Positions 30,893-39,562 of a stretch of 64,000 nucleotides of DNA are shown piece by piece. How positions within the stretch are numbered: position 1 is the stretch's first letter; the number at the start of each line of letters is the position of its first letter. The notes below the pieces were generated by a model. That model was not told the DNA's origin. It saw only the letters and a program-made list of their open reading frames with translations, and searched no databases. The position numbers were made by a program, and so were the translations under genes. The stretch comes from Pseudomonas sp. HR96 (GTDB lineage Bacteria > Pseudomonadota > Gammaproteobacteria > Pseudomonadales > Pseudomonadaceae). The DNA is taken from contig NZ_CP139141.1 in the NCBI RefSeq assembly GCF_034059295.1, positions 1,905,001 through 1,969,000 on the forward strand. The letters are read 5' to 3'.

Positions 30893-31357
30893 ATGACCGA
30901 CAGCGTTGAAATCTTCACCGATGGCGCCTGCAAGGGTAACCCCGGCCCCGGTGGCTGGGGCGCCTTGCTGATCTGCAAGGGGGTGGAAAAGGAACTCTGG
31001 GGTGGCGAAACCGCCACCACCAACAACCGCATGGAGCTGACCGCCGCCATTCGCGGCCTGGAGGAGCTCAAGCGGCCCTGTGAAGTGATGCTGGTGACCG
31101 ATTCCGAGTATGTGATGAAAGGCATCCAGGAGTGGATGGTCAACTGGAAGAAGCGCGGCTGGAAAACCGCCGCCAAGCAGCCGGTGAAAAATGCCGACCT
31201 CTGGCAGCAGCTCGACGAGCAGGTCAACCGCCACCAGGTCAAATGGCAATGGGTGCGCGGCCACAATGGCCACCCCGGCAACGAGCGCGCCGACGAACTG
31301 GCCAACCGTGGCGTCGACGAAGTGCGCGCCCTGCGCCGCGCGCAGAGCCCGCAATAG
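30893..31357 (+). CDS. rnhA: Ribonuclease HI
   Basis: RNase HI removes the RNA strand of RNA-DNA hybrids, including R-loops and lagging-strand primers. The 154-residue protein has all four catalytic acidic residues: Asp in [12 protein letters not shown], Glu in [10 protein letters not shown], Asp in LVTDSEYV and the late Asp in NERADELAN. The basic protrusion [16 protein letters not shown] is present. It precedes dnaQ, a pairing seen in many proteobacteria. Confidence 0.97.
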   Translation: MTDSVEIFTDGACKGNPGPGGWGALLICKGVEKELWGGETATTNNRMELTAAIRGLEELKRPCEVMLVTDSEYVMKGIQEWMVNWKKRGWKTAAKQPVKNADLWQQLDEQVNRHQVKWQWVRGHNGHPGNERADELANRGVDEVRALRRAQSPQ

Positions 31358-31414
31358 CCGCTTGTGGTAAAGTGCCCCGCTGCCGAACCGTATCAACCGC
31401 CGGGATCTTCATAA

Positions 31415-32158
31415 ATGGCCACTCGCTTCGTCGTACTCGATACTGAAACCACCGGTATGCCGGTCACCGATGGCCATCGGGTGATCGAGATCGGCTGCGT
31501 CGAGCTGCTCGGCCGGCGCCTGACCGGGCGCAATTTTCACGTCTATCTGCAACCTGATCGCTCCAGCGACGAGGGCGCGATCGGCGTGCACGGCATCACC
31601 GACGAGTTCCTGCTCGACAAGCCACGCTTTGCCGAGGTCGCCGACGAGTTCTTCGAGTTCATCGAAGGCGCGCACCTCATCATTCACAACGCGTCCTTCG
31701 ACGTCGGCTTCCTCAACAACGAATTCAACCTGATCGGCCAGACCCACCGCGCCGACATCACCCAGCATTGCAGCATCCTCGACTCGCTGGCCATGGCCCG
31801 CGAGCGCCACCCTGGCCAGCGCAACAGCCTCGATGCGCTGTGCAAGCGCTATGGCGTCGACAACACCAACCGCCAGCTGCACGGCGCCTTGCTCGACTCG
31901 GAGATTCTCGCCGACGTCTACCTGGCCATGACCGGCGGCCAGACCAGCCTGTCGCTGGCTGGCAATTCCAGCGACGGCGCCAACGAGGGCGGTGCCGCCA
32001 GCCGTGGCAGCGAGATCCGTCGCCTGCCGGCCGGGCGACGTCCGGCTCCGGTGATCATGGCCTCTGCGCAGGAGCTGGCCGAGCACGCCGCGCGCCTGGA
32101 AGTCATCGCCAAGTCGGCCGGTGCCCCGGCGCTGTGGACGCAACTGCTGCAAGCCTGA
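31415..32158 (+). CDS. dnaQ: DNA polymerase III epsilon subunit, 3'-5' proofreading exonuclease
   Basis: Epsilon proofreads for the replicative polymerase. The DEDDh exonuclease motifs are present in 247 residues: VVLDTETTGMP, IHNASFDVGFLNNEF and HGALLDSEILADVYL. The clamp-binding peptide QTSLSLAG follows near residue 179, then a flexible C-terminal tail that contacts the alpha subunit. Its stop overlaps the next ATG (TGATG), so the acetyltransferase is translationally coupled to it. Confidence 0.97.
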   Translation: MATRFVVLDTETTGMPVTDGHRVIEIGCVELLGRRLTGRNFHVYLQPDRSSDEGAIGVHGITDEFLLDKPRFAEVADEFFEFIEGAHLIIHNASFDVGFLNNEFNLIGQTHRADITQHCSILDSLAMARERHPGQRNSLDALCKRYGVDNTNRQLHGALLDSEILADVYLAMTGGQTSLSLAGNSSDGANEGGAASRGSEIRRLPAGRRPAPVIMASAQELAEHAARLEVIAKSAGAPALWTQLLQA

Positions 32159-32706
32159 TGGGCGGCGCGCAAGCAGGGTTGGTGGTGCGCCTGGCGGACC
32201 ACAGCTTCGCCGATTACGTGCGCGGCAGCGATTACGGCTTTCGGGTCCAGGCCTACGCCACGGCGGTGCCGGGCCAGCCGGTGGCCGATTGGCCGCGGCG
32301 GGCGGTGCCCCCCTATCGAAAATGCTACGGCATCGACCCCGACGAGTTTCGCGCCTGCCTCGATTCGCCGGACGCCGCAGTGTTCATGGCCTGGCTGAAT
32401 GGCCGTGCGGTCGGCCACCTGGTGGTGACCACTCACTGGAACGGCCTGGCCCAGGTCGACGAGTTGGCGGTGGATGCCAGCGCCCGGCGCAAAGGCGTGG
32501 CCCGGGCCCTGCTGGAGGTGGCGGGCTTCTGGGCGCACAAGAAGTTTCTGCCGGGAATCGTCCTGGAGACCCAGAATAACAACCTCGATGCCTGCCGACT
32601 GTACGAGAGCTGTGGCTTCGTGCTGGGTGGCAGCGACTGCCTGCGCTACAAGGGTATCGATCCGCAGACCGAGGAAGTGGCGTTGTTCTGGTATCGGCTA
32701 TTCTGA
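32158..32706 (+). CDS. GNAT-family N-acetyltransferase
   Basis: The 182-residue protein has a GNAT core: VDELAVDASARRKGVARALLEVA contains the acetyl-CoA pyrophosphate-binding R-x-x-G-V-A loop, and ETQNNNLDACRLYESCGF is the typical late helix-strand. The ATG overlaps the dnaQ stop. The acceptor is unknown. Much longer upstream readings in this frame lie inside dnaQ and are shadows. Confidence 0.85.
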   Translation: MGGAQAGLVVRLADHSFADYVRGSDYGFRVQAYATAVPGQPVADWPRRAVPPYRKCYGIDPDEFRACLDSPDAAVFMAWLNGRAVGHLVVTTHWNGLAQVDELAVDASARRKGVARALLEVAGFWAHKKFLPGIVLETQNNNLDACRLYESCGFVLGGSDCLRYKGIDPQTEEVALFWYRLF

Positions 32707-32719
32707 GGCAGGCACCGGC

Positions 32720-33610
32720 CTATCCCAGCATCACCTTGGCGTGTTCGGCGACGATCTCCAGCAGCGCGCGCAACGCCGATGACGGCGAGTGCTCCTTGAG
32801 CGTCAGGGCATACAGGGTGATCGGCACCGCAGGCGCCAGCGGGCACACGTCCAGGCCGGCAGCCTTGGCGCCCAGCGCGGTGAAGGGGTCGACGATGGCC
32901 AGGCCCTCGCCGGCTTCGACCATGCTGCGCATCATCTGGTAGGTCTGCACCCGCGTCTGCACGATCGGCACCGGCCGCAGTGCCGTCAGCCGCGCATCCA
33001 GCGCCGCGCTCAACGGGTCTTCACCATCGAGCCCGACCATGGCCTGGCCGGCCAACTCCTGCACGCCGACGTATTTTTGCCGCGGCTGCAGCCAGCCATG
33101 GGGCGCCAGCAGCTGCAGTTTGCCCTGGGCCAGCGCCTGCTGATGCAGGCTGGGGTGTTCCGGGGCATGCAGGCTGAAGCCCACCTGGCTTTCGTGAAGC
33201 AGCAGGCTGCGCACGATCGCCTGGGTGTTGGCGCTGGCCAGGTGACAGGGAGTTTCCCGATAGCGCCGGCGCAGGGCGGCGAGGCTCTGGGGCAACAGGT
33301 GCTGGCCCAGGGTCGCGGTGCTGACCACGCGCAGGGGCGGGTCCTGGTGCTGGCGCAGGGCACTGGCCTGCTGGCGCAGCTTGTCGAGCCCGGCGTACAA
33401 CTGCTCGATACCGCCCTGCAGCTCGCGGGCCTCGGGGGTGGGTTGCAGTTTGCCACGCACGCGGGCGAACAGCAGGAAGCCCAGTTCCCGCTCGACGTCA
33501 TTGAGGAGGTGATCGGTCGCTTCGACCGTCAACTGCAACTGTTCGGCAGCCGCACCCAGGTCGCCGCTTTGCAGGGTCGCCTGGATCACTTCGATATGGC
33601 GCAGTCGCAT
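32720..33610 (-). CDS. LysR-family transcriptional regulator
   Basis: The 296-residue protein begins with a winged-helix DNA-binding domain (MRLRHIEVIQATLQSGDLGAAAEQL, FLLFARVRGKLQPTPEA) and continues with a two-lobed effector-binding domain (PLRVVSTATLGQHLLPQ, EAGEGLAIVDPF). The recognition helix is less canonical than in most LysR proteins. It converges on the acetyltransferase gene, and no divergent target operon is obvious, since the next gene lies on the same strand. Ligand and target are unknown. Confidence 0.85.
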   Translation of the reverse strand: MRLRHIEVIQATLQSGDLGAAAEQLQLTVEATDHLLNDVERELGFLLFARVRGKLQPTPEARELQGGIEQLYAGLDKLRQQASALRQHQDPPLRVVSTATLGQHLLPQSLAALRRRYRETPCHLASANTQAIVRSLLLHESQVGFSLHAPEHPSLHQQALAQGKLQLLAPHGWLQPRQKYVGVQELAGQAMVGLDGEDPLSAALDARLTALRPVPIVQTRVQTYQMMRSMVEAGEGLAIVDPFTALGAKAAGLDVCPLAPAVPITLYALTLKEHSPSSALRALLEIVAEHAKVMLG

Positions 33611-33694
33611 GGGGGTAGTCCGTGCCCGATTAGCTAGTCGAGCAGCATCCTACCGCAAACGAGCCGTTGGTCGGCCCGTTCGATGCCGGAAAAG

Positions 33695-33949
33695 TCATTC
33701 GGCGGCAGGTTCGGCCTTGACCGTACCGTGTTCGGTTTCGCGGGTGATTTCGACGTTGCTCTGCACGACCACGAACAGGTCGCCTTCGATGTGCTTGACG
33801 CGGTCACCGATCGCCAGGCGATAAGTGGTGATCGGCGCAGAGAGGCTGCCCCCATCGGCGTCGAGTGTCGATTCCTGGAATTCGTGAACCGGGTACACCC
33901 GGCCTGCGGCATCCCTTGCATGGAATTGTCCGACGAGTACTGCAGCCAT
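33695..33949 (-). CDS. Small conserved-looking protein of unknown function
   Basis: The 84-residue product [19 protein letters not shown]...EPAAE is acidic and soluble-looking, with no signal peptide or helix of membrane length. It has a beta-rich pattern ([30 protein letters not shown]). The ATG at 33949 is chosen because the frame upstream runs antisense through the YebC gene. I do not recognise a family. The 291-base gap to the YebC-family gene on the other side holds a GTGCCGAG/CTCGGCAC inverted repeat near 34177-34203 and a TATAAA box, but no other gene. Confidence 0.6.
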   Translation of the reverse strand: MAAVLVGQFHARDAAGRVYPVHEFQESTLDADGGSLSAPITTYRLAIGDRVKHIEGDLFVVVQSNVEITRETEHGTVKAEPAAE

Positions 33950-34240
33950 TTGATACAACCTCTGGAAAAAGCGCGACTTGATTTGCGCTTTGTAGACCAC
34001 TGTTTTTGTACGGAGTTTTACCGCAATACAAATAAATCTGGGCAAGCGAGGCGGGCGTTGGCCGGCCAGCGCCCCAGTATGGAGGTTTTCGCTGCGCTTG
34101 GATGCAGGCATTGGTCGCAACGGCCGCCCGCTGCATCTCGCATGCGCTGCGCAGGGCGTATAAACTGCCCGGCAGCGTGCCGAGCCCCCAGCGCCTCGGC
34201 ACACCTGCAAGCGATCGAGAAGCGAACAAGAGAGTCTGCC

Positions 34241-34942
34241 ATGGGCGCACAGTGGAAAGCTAAACACAGAGAAGCAGCAGCCAACGCCAAAGGGCGGATC
34301 TTCGGCAAGCTGGCCAAGGAAATCCAGATCGCCGCCCGCGCTGGCGCCGACATCGACATGAACCCGCGCCTGCGGCTGGTGGTGGAGCAGGCGAAGAAGG
34401 CTTCGATGCCGCGCGAAACGCTGGAGCGGGCCATCAACAAGGGTGCGGGGCTGTCCGGTGAGACCGTGCAGTACACCCTGGTCAAATATGAAGGTTTCGC
34501 GCCGCACCGCGTGCCCTTGATCGTCGAGTGCCTGACCGACAACGTCAACCGCACCGTGGCGGAAATCCGCGTGCTGTTCCGCAAGGGCCAGTTGGGCGCG
34601 GAAGGTTCGGTGTCGTGGGACTTCAACCACGTCGGCATGATCGAGGCCTCGCCGGTGTCGCCGGACGCCGACCCTGAGCTGGCCGCCATCGAAGCCGGTG
34701 CTCAGGATTTCGAACCGGCCGAGGAGGGCGCCACGCTGTTCCTCACCGAGACCACCGATGTTGACGCCGTGTGCAAGGCGCTGCCCGAGCAAGGTTTCAC
34801 CGTGGATTCGGCGAAGATCGGCTACGTCGCCAAGAATCCGGTGAGCCTTAGCGATGACGCGGAAATGGCCGAAGTCGAAGCCTTTCTCGATGCCATCGAC
34901 GGGCACGATGACGTGCAGAACGTTTATGTAGGCCTGGCCTGA
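34241..34942 (+). CDS. YebC/PmpR-family protein (YeeN-like)
   Basis: The 233-residue protein begins [18 protein letters not shown], then [15 protein letters not shown] and [15 protein letters not shown], the hallmarks of the YebC family. Members are annotated as DNA-binding regulators, and recent work links the family to relief of ribosome stalling at proline runs. The sequence is closer to the second, YeeN-like paralogue than to the ruvC-linked PmpR, and it is not near ruvABC. A long in-frame reading from 33683 passes through an unrelated intergenic region and is rejected. Confidence 0.88.
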   Translation: MGAQWKAKHREAAANAKGRIFGKLAKEIQIAARAGADIDMNPRLRLVVEQAKKASMPRETLERAINKGAGLSGETVQYTLVKYEGFAPHRVPLIVECLTDNVNRTVAEIRVLFRKGQLGAEGSVSWDFNHVGMIEASPVSPDADPELAAIEAGAQDFEPAEEGATLFLTETTDVDAVCKALPEQGFTVDSAKIGYVAKNPVSLSDDAEMAEVEAFLDAIDGHDDVQNVYVGLA

Positions 34943-34960
34943 CGTTGGCTGGCCTGTAGG

Positions 34961-35022
34961 TGTAGGACCGAGCTCGCTCGGGAACCGGTGCAACGCCATT
35001 CCCGAACGAGCTCGGTCCTACA
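34961..35022. repeat. REPIN (paired inverted REP sequences)
   Basis: TGTAGGACCGAGCTCG and CGAGCTCGGTCCTACA form long inverted arms continued by TCGGGAA and TTCCCGA, around a 12-15 base loop. A single related arm occurs at 5763-5808. The element overlaps the last codons and the TAG stop of the kinase gene at 35018-35020, so it serves both convergent genes and probably acts in termination or mRNA stability. Confidence 0.85.
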
Positions 35023-36340
35023 GGGCAGCCGCCAGGCGCTGCACCACTTCGGCAAACACAGGCCGAGCCAGCACCTGAGCCTGCACGCAGTCGCGCTGCA
35101 AGGCCCACAGCGGCTCCAGCGGCTGGTCGCAGCGCTCCAGCCATTCGCCCAGCAGCAGGCCGTAGGCCCGCACTTCGATGCGCTCCACCGCCTGCGCCGC
35201 CAGGCTGCCGTCGCGCGGGTAGAAGCACGCCGCGCCGAAGTCGCCGAACAGGCAGTCGCCGTTTTCGTGCCAGAGAATGTTGTGCGCGTACAGGTCGCCG
35301 TGGTTGATGCCGTGGCCGTGCAGCTGCGCCGCCACCGAGGCCATGCCGGCGGCCATGCGCTTGAGCACCGGCGCGCTCAAGCGCAGGTCATCGGCGTAGA
35401 CGTCGCGGGTGCAGGAGGTAAAGCTCGGCGCGCTGGCCAGGTTCAGGTAGGACGGGTCGATCAGGTCCATCACCAGGCCGTGGCTGCCTTGCGGATGGCC
35501 GCCGACCTGGCCCTCGACCTTGATCAGGTTGGCATGTTCGCCGGCGGCGATGCACGCCGCCATCTCGTTGAGCGGCGAACCGTCGCTGGTCATGCTGCCC
35601 TTGTAGAGCTTGACCGCCACTTCCAGCCCACGGCTGCGCCACAGCCCCTGCTGAATCACCCCCGAAGCCCCTTCGCCCAGCTGGCGGTGCAGTTGCAGGT
35701 CGCTCCAGTCGATGGTTGGCACTTTGCCCGGCGCATGGGGCGTGCAGAATTCTTCGCGCAGCGGGTTGCCGGCGTAGGCCAGCCAGGCCAGCCGCGGCAG
35801 GCGGTAGATCCACTCGGGCAGCTGCTCCAGGCGGTTGGCCGACAGGCGCAGCAGCTCCAGGTGCTCCATGGCCGCCAGGTTTGGCAGGGCCGTGAGGCGA
35901 TTGCCCGAGAGCATCATCTTCTGCATGCGCGTGCATTGCCCGAGTTCTTCGGGCAGCTGCTCCAGGCAGTTGTCGGTGAGGATCAGCCAGCGCAGCAGGG
36001 GCGGCAGGGCGGCCGCCGGCAGGTGGCTGATGCGGTTGGCCTTGAAGCCGACCATGCTCAGCTGCCGGCAGTCGCCGACGCAGGCCGGCACTTCTGTGAA
36101 GTCGTTGAACGAGCAGAACAGGATCTGCAGGTGTTCGAGCCGGCCCAAGTCTTCGGGCAGGCTGCTCAGGCGGTTGCCGGTCAGATCGAGGATCTGCAGG
36201 GTGTCAGCCAGATCGAAAATTTCCCGTGGAAATTCAGTGAGCCCGCAGTTGAGGGTGAGTCGCGTGCTGCCGGCCAGTTGACCGGCCTTGAGGCGTGCCA
36301 GGGTGTCCATCGTCGGGAAGATCTCGCAGTCGTGTGCCAT
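35018..36340 (-). CDS. Leucine-rich-repeat protein with C-terminal protein-kinase domain
   Basis: The 440-residue protein has about seven leucine-rich repeats in residues 20-200 (LQILDLTGNRLSSLPEDL, LELLRLSANRLEQLPEWI). A eukaryotic-like kinase domain follows: glycine loop GEGASGVIQQG, catalytic-lysine strand EVAVKLYKG, catalytic loop INHGDLYAHNILW and DFGAACF. In the catalytic loop the usual HRD is HGD, as in ABC1/Rio-like and some bacterial kinases, with the catalytic Asp and the Asn kept. No signal peptide or membrane helix is seen. It stands alone, without a phosphatase partner. Substrates are unknown. An ATG ten codons in is an alternative start. Confidence 0.85.
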   Translation of the reverse strand: MAHDCEIFPTMDTLARLKAGQLAGSTRLTLNCGLTEFPREIFDLADTLQILDLTGNRLSSLPEDLGRLEHLQILFCSFNDFTEVPACVGDCRQLSMVGFKANRISHLPAAALPPLLRWLILTDNCLEQLPEELGQCTRMQKMMLSGNRLTALPNLAAMEHLELLRLSANRLEQLPEWIYRLPRLAWLAYAGNPLREEFCTPHAPGKVPTIDWSDLQLHRQLGEGASGVIQQGLWRSRGLEVAVKLYKGSMTSDGSPLNEMAACIAAGEHANLIKVEGQVGGHPQGSHGLVMDLIDPSYLNLASAPSFTSCTRDVYADDLRLSAPVLKRMAAGMASVAAQLHGHGINHGDLYAHNILWHENGDCLFGDFGAACFYPRDGSLAAQAVERIEVRAYGLLLGEWLERCDQPLEPLWALQRDCVQAQVLARPVFAEVVQRLAAAL

Positions 36341-36459
36341 GTATTCTGGGCCGCATCATAGCGGTTGCTGCCGGTTTCGACATGGGGCAAATGGCAGCCT
36401 GCCCAGCAGCAGCCATACTCAAGTTCGACCGCCTATAACAACAACGCCCGGGTCCCTGC

Positions 36460-38334
36460 ATGAACTATACGGACAGCTATGCACGCTCGCTTGCCAACCC
36501 CGCCGCCTTCTGGGCCGAACAGGCACGCCGCCTGGCCTGGTACCGCGCCCCGCTGCAGGCCCTGCTGGAGCAGGCCGACGGCACCCACCAATGGTTCGCC
36601 GACGGTCGGCTGAACACCTGCTACCTGGCCCTGGACCGCCACATCGAGCTGGGCCGCGGTGACCAGCTGGCGTTGATCCACGATTCGCCGGTGACCGGCG
36701 AGCAGCATCAATACAGCTACCGGCAACTGCGCGACGAGGTGGCTCGGCTGGCCGAGGTGCTCCGCGAGCTGGGGGTCAAGCAGGGCGATGGCGTGATCAT
36801 TTATATGCCCATGGTGCCCCAGGCGGTGATGGCGATGCTCGCCTGCGCGCGCATCGGCGCCGTGCATTCGGTGGTGTTCGGCGGCTTTGCGCCCAACGAG
36901 CTGGCTGTGCGCATCGATGACGCCCAGCCGCGCCTGCTGCTCACTGCCTCCTGCGGCCTGGAGTTCGACCGGGTCATCCCCTACAAGCCGCTGGTGGACA
37001 AGGCCCTGGCCCTGGCCCATCACCAGCCGGCGCGGGTGCTGGTGCTGCAGCGCGCGCAACAGGCTGCCGAGCTGCAGGCGGGCCGCGACCTGGACTGGCA
37101 GCAGGCCATGGCCGACGCCCGGCCGGTGCCACCCGTGGAGCTGGCCAGCGGCGACCCGCTGTACGTAATGTACACCTCCGGTACCACCGGGCGGCCCAAA
37201 GGCATCGTGCGCGACAACGGTGGCCACGCGGTGGGCCTGTTGTACGCCATGCACAACGTTTTCGGCCTGCGCGCCGGCGATGTCTGGTGGGGCATTTCCG
37301 ATGTCGGCTGGGTGGTCGGCCATTCGCTGATCGTCTATGGCCCGTTGCTCGCCGGTTGCACCACGGTGCTGTACGAGGGCAAGCCGATCCGCACCCCGGA
37401 CGCCGGCAGCTATTGGCGGGTGATCGAGCAGTACCGGGTCAATTCGTTGTTCTGCGCCCCCACGGCCATGCGCGCCATCCGCAAGGAGGATCCCCAGGGG
37501 CAACTGTTGCAGCGCTACGACCTGAGTTCGCTGCGCCAGCTGTTCCTGGCCGGCGAGAAGCTCGACTCGGCGACCCATCACTGGCTGGAGCACTACACCG
37601 GCAAACCGGTACACGACCACTGGTGGCAGACCGAGACCGGCTGGCCAGTCACCGCGCCCTGCATGGGCCTGGCCGGCAGCCGCAGCCGCGCCGGCTCGAG
37701 CAATCAGCCAGTGCCGGGCTACGCGGTGCAGGTGCTGGACGAGCGGGGCCACGTACTGGGCGCCGACGAGCAAGGCTCGATCGTCATCCGCCTGCCGCTA
37801 CCGCCCGGCTGCAGCCAGACCCTGTGGCGCGACCACGCTCGCTATCTGGAGGCCTACCTGGCCGCCTTCCCCGGCTACTTTCACACCGGCGACGGCGGTT
37901 ACGTGGATGGCGAAGGCTTCGTGCACATCATGGGCCGCACCGACGACGTCATCAATGTGGCCGGGCATCGCCTGTCCACCGGCGAGATGGAAGACCTGGT
38001 GGCGCGCCACCCCAGCGTGGCCGAGTGCGCCGTGATCGGCGTGCCCGACGAGCTCAAGGGCCAGCGGCCCCTGGCCCTGGTGGTGCTCAAGGACGGCGCC
38101 GACAGCGGCCCCTTGCAGGCGCAGATCGTGGCCAGCGTGCGTGAGCAGATCGGCGCCTTGGCCTGCCTGCGCGAGGTGCGGGTGATCAAGCGCCTGCCCA
38201 AGACCCGCTCGGGCAAGATCCTGCGCGCGGTGCTGCGCAAGATCGCCGCCGGCGAGGACGTGGTGGCGCCGTCGACCATCGACGACCCGGCGATCCTGAT
38301 GGAAATTGCGCAGGTGCTGAATCGGCTGGAGTGA
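36460..38334 (+). CDS. Acetyl/propionyl-CoA synthetase-like AMP-forming ligase
   Basis: The 624-residue protein belongs to the acetyl-CoA / propionyl-CoA synthetase family, which activates short carboxylates to acyl-CoA through an acyl-AMP. It has the ATP loop YTSGTTGRPKG, the VVFGGFAPNEL and WWQTETGWPVTAP blocks, and FHTGDGGYVDGEGF. The C-terminal catalytic lysine is in TRSGKILRAVLRKIA. It resembles PrpE but is not beside any 2-methylcitrate-cycle gene, so the acid it uses is uncertain. It diverges from the LRR kinase across a 119-base gap. Confidence 0.85.
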   Translation: MNYTDSYARSLANPAAFWAEQARRLAWYRAPLQALLEQADGTHQWFADGRLNTCYLALDRHIELGRGDQLALIHDSPVTGEQHQYSYRQLRDEVARLAEVLRELGVKQGDGVIIYMPMVPQAVMAMLACARIGAVHSVVFGGFAPNELAVRIDDAQPRLLLTASCGLEFDRVIPYKPLVDKALALAHHQPARVLVLQRAQQAAELQAGRDLDWQQAMADARPVPPVELASGDPLYVMYTSGTTGRPKGIVRDNGGHAVGLLYAMHNVFGLRAGDVWWGISDVGWVVGHSLIVYGPLLAGCTTVLYEGKPIRTPDAGSYWRVIEQYRVNSLFCAPTAMRAIRKEDPQGQLLQRYDLSSLRQLFLAGEKLDSATHHWLEHYTGKPVHDHWWQTETGWPVTAPCMGLAGSRSRAGSSNQPVPGYAVQVLDERGHVLGADEQGSIVIRLPLPPGCSQTLWRDHARYLEAYLAAFPGYFHTGDGGYVDGEGFVHIMGRTDDVINVAGHRLSTGEMEDLVARHPSVAECAVIGVPDELKGQRPLALVVLKDGADSGPLQAQIVASVREQIGALACLREVRVIKRLPKTRSGKILRAVLRKIAAGEDVVAPSTIDDPAILMEIAQVLNRLE

Positions 38335-38349
38335 TGGGAGGCTGCGGTT

Positions 38350-38411
38350 GCGAAGTGGCGGGGTGGCGAAGTGGCGGGGTGTCAGTGCTCGCCAGCTTCG
38401 CCGGCTCCTAC
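38350..38411. repeat. 16-base tandem duplication and REP-like element
   Basis: GCGAAGTGGCGGGGTG is repeated twice head to tail at 38350-38381, directly followed at 38389-38411 by the same REP-like element seen at 1095-1117 (core GCTTCGCCGGCTCCTAC). The stretch separates the convergent acyl-CoA synthetase and zapE genes. Confidence 0.65.
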
Positions 38412-38441
38412 TTGTGAACCTGAGGGGCTCGGCAGCGTTGC

Positions 38442-39536
38442 TCACACTTGCCGCAGCTGCCCCAAGCGGCTGCGCGTGCGCATCAGGTCGATTGCCTGCG
38501 CCTGCAGCGCCTGCTCCAGCGGCCACTGGCTGATCAGGTGCAGACATTTGTCCTGGTCGTACAGCACGTCGATCAGATTGATGAAGCGCTGCTGCACGGC
38601 GATGGAGCAGTCATCCAGCAGCGGCAGGTGATCGATGATCCAGACGTCGAAACGCTTGCACAGCGCCAGATAGTCCATCACCGCCGTCGGCTGCTCGCAC
38701 AGGTCGTCGAAGTCGAACCGCACGCTGCGTTCGTGGCTCATGCGCGCGCGCAGCAGCCGCGTGCCGACCTGCAGGGGGAAATGCGCCAGCTGCGCCGCCG
38801 GCAGGCCCAGCGCCGCGCGCTGCTCGGCGCTGCCCGGGCACACATAGTGGCCGCGGGTGAACTGCTGTTGCGTCCCGGACTGCGGCAGCTGCCGGTAATC
38901 GGTGGCGCCGCCGACCTCCAGCACTTCCATGTCGGCGTTGATCAGGCGGATCACCGGCAGGAACCGCTCATGGTACAGCGGGTTGGGCAGCAGCCCCTCG
39001 GGCGGGTAGTTGGAGGTGACGATCAACAGGATGCCGCGGGCGAACAGCGCCTTGAAAAGCCGCGTGATCAGCATGGCATCGCCGATGTCGTGCACGTGAA
39101 ACTCGTCGAAGCACAGCAGCCGGCAATCGCTCAGCAGCTCGTCCAGAGTGGCGCTCAGGGCATCCTGGCGTTCGCGGTGGCGGAACATGCCCTCGTGCAG
39201 CTGGGCGAAGAAGTCATGAAAATGGATGCGGCGCTTTTGCCCCAACGGCGCGGCCTGGAAAAACCCGTCAAGCAGCCAGCTCTTGCCGCGTCCCACCGAG
39301 CCGTACAGGTACAGGCTGCGCGCCGGGGTGCTGCTCGACAGCGGTGCCGCGCGCCCGGCCAGGCTGTCGATGACCCGCAGCTGGCCTTCGCTGAGCTGGT
39401 AGCCCTGCTGCTGCGCGCGCTGGTCGAAGAAGTGCTTGATCGCCTGGCCAGCCGGGTGGTTGGCGGACGCGGCCGGCGCTTTGGCAGCCCGTTTGAACCA
39501 GGATTTCTTTGGCGGTAGAGCAGTCACGAACGGCAC
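38442..39536 (-). CDS. zapE: Cell-division ATPase ZapE (AFG1 family)
   Basis: ZapE is a P-loop ATPase reported to act on FtsZ rings during constriction and under stress. The 364-residue protein has Walker A YGSVGRGKSWLLDGF, Walker B LLCFDEFHVHD, the FHDFFAQLH block and the arginine/sensor region RSVRFDFDDLCEQP. The length fits the bacterial AFG1-like family. The classic zapE partner genes rplM-rpsI are not here, so this is a second, stand-alone copy or a relocated one. It converges on the acyl-CoA synthetase gene. Confidence 0.82.
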   Translation of the reverse strand: MPFVTALPPKKSWFKRAAKAPAASANHPAGQAIKHFFDQRAQQQGYQLSEGQLRVIDSLAGRAAPLSSSTPARSLYLYGSVGRGKSWLLDGFFQAAPLGQKRRIHFHDFFAQLHEGMFRHRERQDALSATLDELLSDCRLLCFDEFHVHDIGDAMLITRLFKALFARGILLIVTSNYPPEGLLPNPLYHERFLPVIRLINADMEVLEVGGATDYRQLPQSGTQQQFTRGHYVCPGSAEQRAALGLPAAQLAHFPLQVGTRLLRARMSHERSVRFDFDDLCEQPTAVMDYLALCKRFDVWIIDHLPLLDDCSIAVQQRFINLIDVLYDQDKCLHLISQWPLEQALQAQAIDLMRTRSRLGQLRQV

Positions 39537-39562
39537 CTTGAGCCCGGTGAAGATGCGCCAAT

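Noticed and set aside
33683..34240. N-terminal extension of the YebC-family gene by 186 codons
   Set aside because: The extension passes through the antisense of the 84-residue gene and an intergenic stretch; the family begins exactly at [13 protein letters not shown] with an ATG.
33950..34999. Long minus-strand frame merging the 84-residue protein with sequence antisense to the YebC gene
   Set aside because: Only the last 84 codons look like protein; the upstream part is antisense shadow.
38350..38381. CRISPR-like repeat
   Set aside because: Only two directly abutting 16-base units with no spacer; it is a simple tandem duplication. No CRISPR array was seen anywhere in the window.
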